This document shows, in pieces, positions 63,281 through 64,000 of a DNA stretch of 64,000 nt. Below the pieces are notes generated by a model, which saw only the letters and a list, made by a program, of their open reading frames with translations, was not told the origin of the DNA and searched no databases. The stretch's first letter is position 1; each line of letters begins with the position of its first letter. Both the position numbers and the translations under genes were made by a program. Source of the DNA: Winogradskyella pacifica (GTDB lineage: Bacteria > Bacteroidota > Bacteroidia > Flavobacteriales > Flavobacteriaceae); NCBI RefSeq assembly GCF_013403915.1, contig NZ_JABFDI010000014.1, positions 1 through 64,000 on the forward strand, read 5' to 3'.

Positions 63281-63826
63281 ATGATTGTAAAAGAAACTAA
63301 ATTAAAAGGCTGTTTTATAATAGAACCTCAAGTGTTCTCCGATAAACGCGGTTATTTTGTTGAAAACTACAACCAAAAAGCTCTTAATAAGGCACTAGGC
63401 TTGGATATTAATTTTGTTCAAGATAATGAGTCGAAATCTTCAAAAGGAGTGCTTAGAGGTCTACATTATCAATTAGGTGAGTATGCGCAAGCCAAGTTGG
63501 TAAGAGTTGTGAAAGGTGCTGTACTAGATATTGTGGTAGATCTTAGAGAAGGCTCCAAAACATTTGGGGAACATGTTTCCATTGAGCTCTCGGAAAGCAA
63601 TAAAACTCAATTATTTGTACCGAAAGGTTTTGGGCATGGTTTTATTGTTTTAGAAGATGAAACCATTTTTAGTTATAAATGTGATAATTACTACAATAAA
63701 GCATCAGAAGCTGGCATCATATATAACGATGAGGATTTAAACATTAATTGGCAGCTGCCTAGTACAGATTTTATACTGTCAGAGAAAGACCTCACATTAC
63801 CTACCTTAAAAGACGCTAACTTATGA
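63281..63826 (+). CDS. rfbC: dTDP-4-dehydrorhamnose 3,5-epimerase
   Basis: A 181-residue cupin-fold epimerase, third step of dTDP-rhamnose synthesis, with RGLHYQ (catalytic His) and DLREGSKTFG. Its stop codon overlaps the next start (ATGA), indicating coupled translation. Confidence 0.95.
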   Translation: MIVKETKLKGCFIIEPQVFSDKRGYFVENYNQKALNKALGLDINFVQDNESKSSKGVLRGLHYQLGEYAQAKLVRVVKGAVLDIVVDLREGSKTFGEHVSIELSESNKTQLFVPKGFGHGFIVLEDETIFSYKCDNYYNKASEAGIIYNDEDLNINWQLPSTDFILSEKDLTLPTLKDANL

Positions 63827-64000
63827 TCAATGTACTTGTTACTGCGAAAGACGGTCAATTAGGGCAATGCTTTCAAAGTTTGGTGGTTAAACATCCTAAT
63901 ATTCTATTTGTTTTTAAATCATCATCTGATTTAGATATAACAAACAAGGCTAAAGTAGAAGATGTGTTTAGTGAACAGTCGTTTGATTATTGTATTAATT
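63823..64000 (+). CDS. rfbD: dTDP-4-dehydrorhamnose reductase, start only
   Basis: The first 59 codons of a gene cut by the window end. The beginning (MINVLVTAKDGQLGQCFQ) matches the NAD(P)-binding start of RfbD, the last step in dTDP-L-rhamnose synthesis, although AKDGQLG stands where GANGQLG is usual. The overlap with rfbC supports the call. The C-terminal part is not visible. Confidence 0.85.
   Translation, partial: MINVLVTAKDGQLGQCFQSLVVKHPNILFVFKSSSDLDITNKAKVEDVFSEQSFDYCIN

Overview
The window is a low-GC chromosomal segment from a member of the Flavobacteriaceae (Bacteroidota), probably marine. The evidence is the repeated Bacteroidota -7 promoter box TAnnTTTG upstream of many genes, secreted proteins and lipoproteins typical of the group (M28, S8, M1, S41 and M23 peptidases, DUF4837, DUF4175, CarboxypepD-regulatory outer-membrane barrels), a bacterial GH3 protein, and close matches to flavobacterial housekeeping genes. 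I see no prophage, transposase, CRISPR array or defence island. This is mostly core chromosome, and its unusual content lies mainly between genes.

Layout. 0-11.3 kb: a CAU-anticodon tRNA, methylmalonyl-CoA epimerase, rbfA with an FtsX-like permease, a five-headed tandem repeat, a tRNA dihydrouridine synthase, a divergent M28 peptidase / TolB-like lipoprotein pair, an outer-membrane barrel and lepA. Both the TolB-like gene and lepA carry a second, diverged copy of their own 3' end just downstream. 11.3-23.2 kb: a Na+/H+ antiporter, a metallo-beta-lactamase-fold hydrolase, a run of secreted peptidases, rnpA, an OmpA protein and the minus-strand run rpiB - cation efflux - acetyltransferase. 23.2-24.1 kb: a 931-base gene-free AT-rich block with about nine DnaA-box-like 9-mers, which I consider a candidate replication origin. 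24.1-36 kb: rnr, small cell-envelope genes, an unusual channel-like membrane protein, tRNA-Cys, folB and glnS. 36-42.3 kb: SPFH protein, SGNH hydrolase, gltX, and an AlkB-type monooxygenase flanked by a pair of direct repeats.

42.3-64 kb: a giant coiled-coil/collagen-like DUF4175 protein, ybeY, then mnmG flanked by two ParB-binding parS sites; a methyltransferase, a Skp-like chaperone, holB, pgk, a LysM transglycosylase, tatA and an M23 peptidase. The segment ends in a tightly packed run (M23, GH3, conserved unknown, chain-length-determinant-like protein, rfbB, rfbA, rfbC, start of rfbD) that supplies dTDP-L-rhamnose for surface polysaccharide.

The two parS sites, mnmG, rnpA and the 23-kb block together suggest that the window is close to the chromosome's replication origin. 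The most unusual observations are the two 3'-tail duplications, the repeat-flanked alkB gene with compensatory changes in the repeat hairpin, and a dispersed family of small tetraloop palindromes that also shows compensatory changes. Promoter calls rest on the -7 box only, without transcript data. Protein functions are inferred from recognised motifs and family resemblance, not from database searches.
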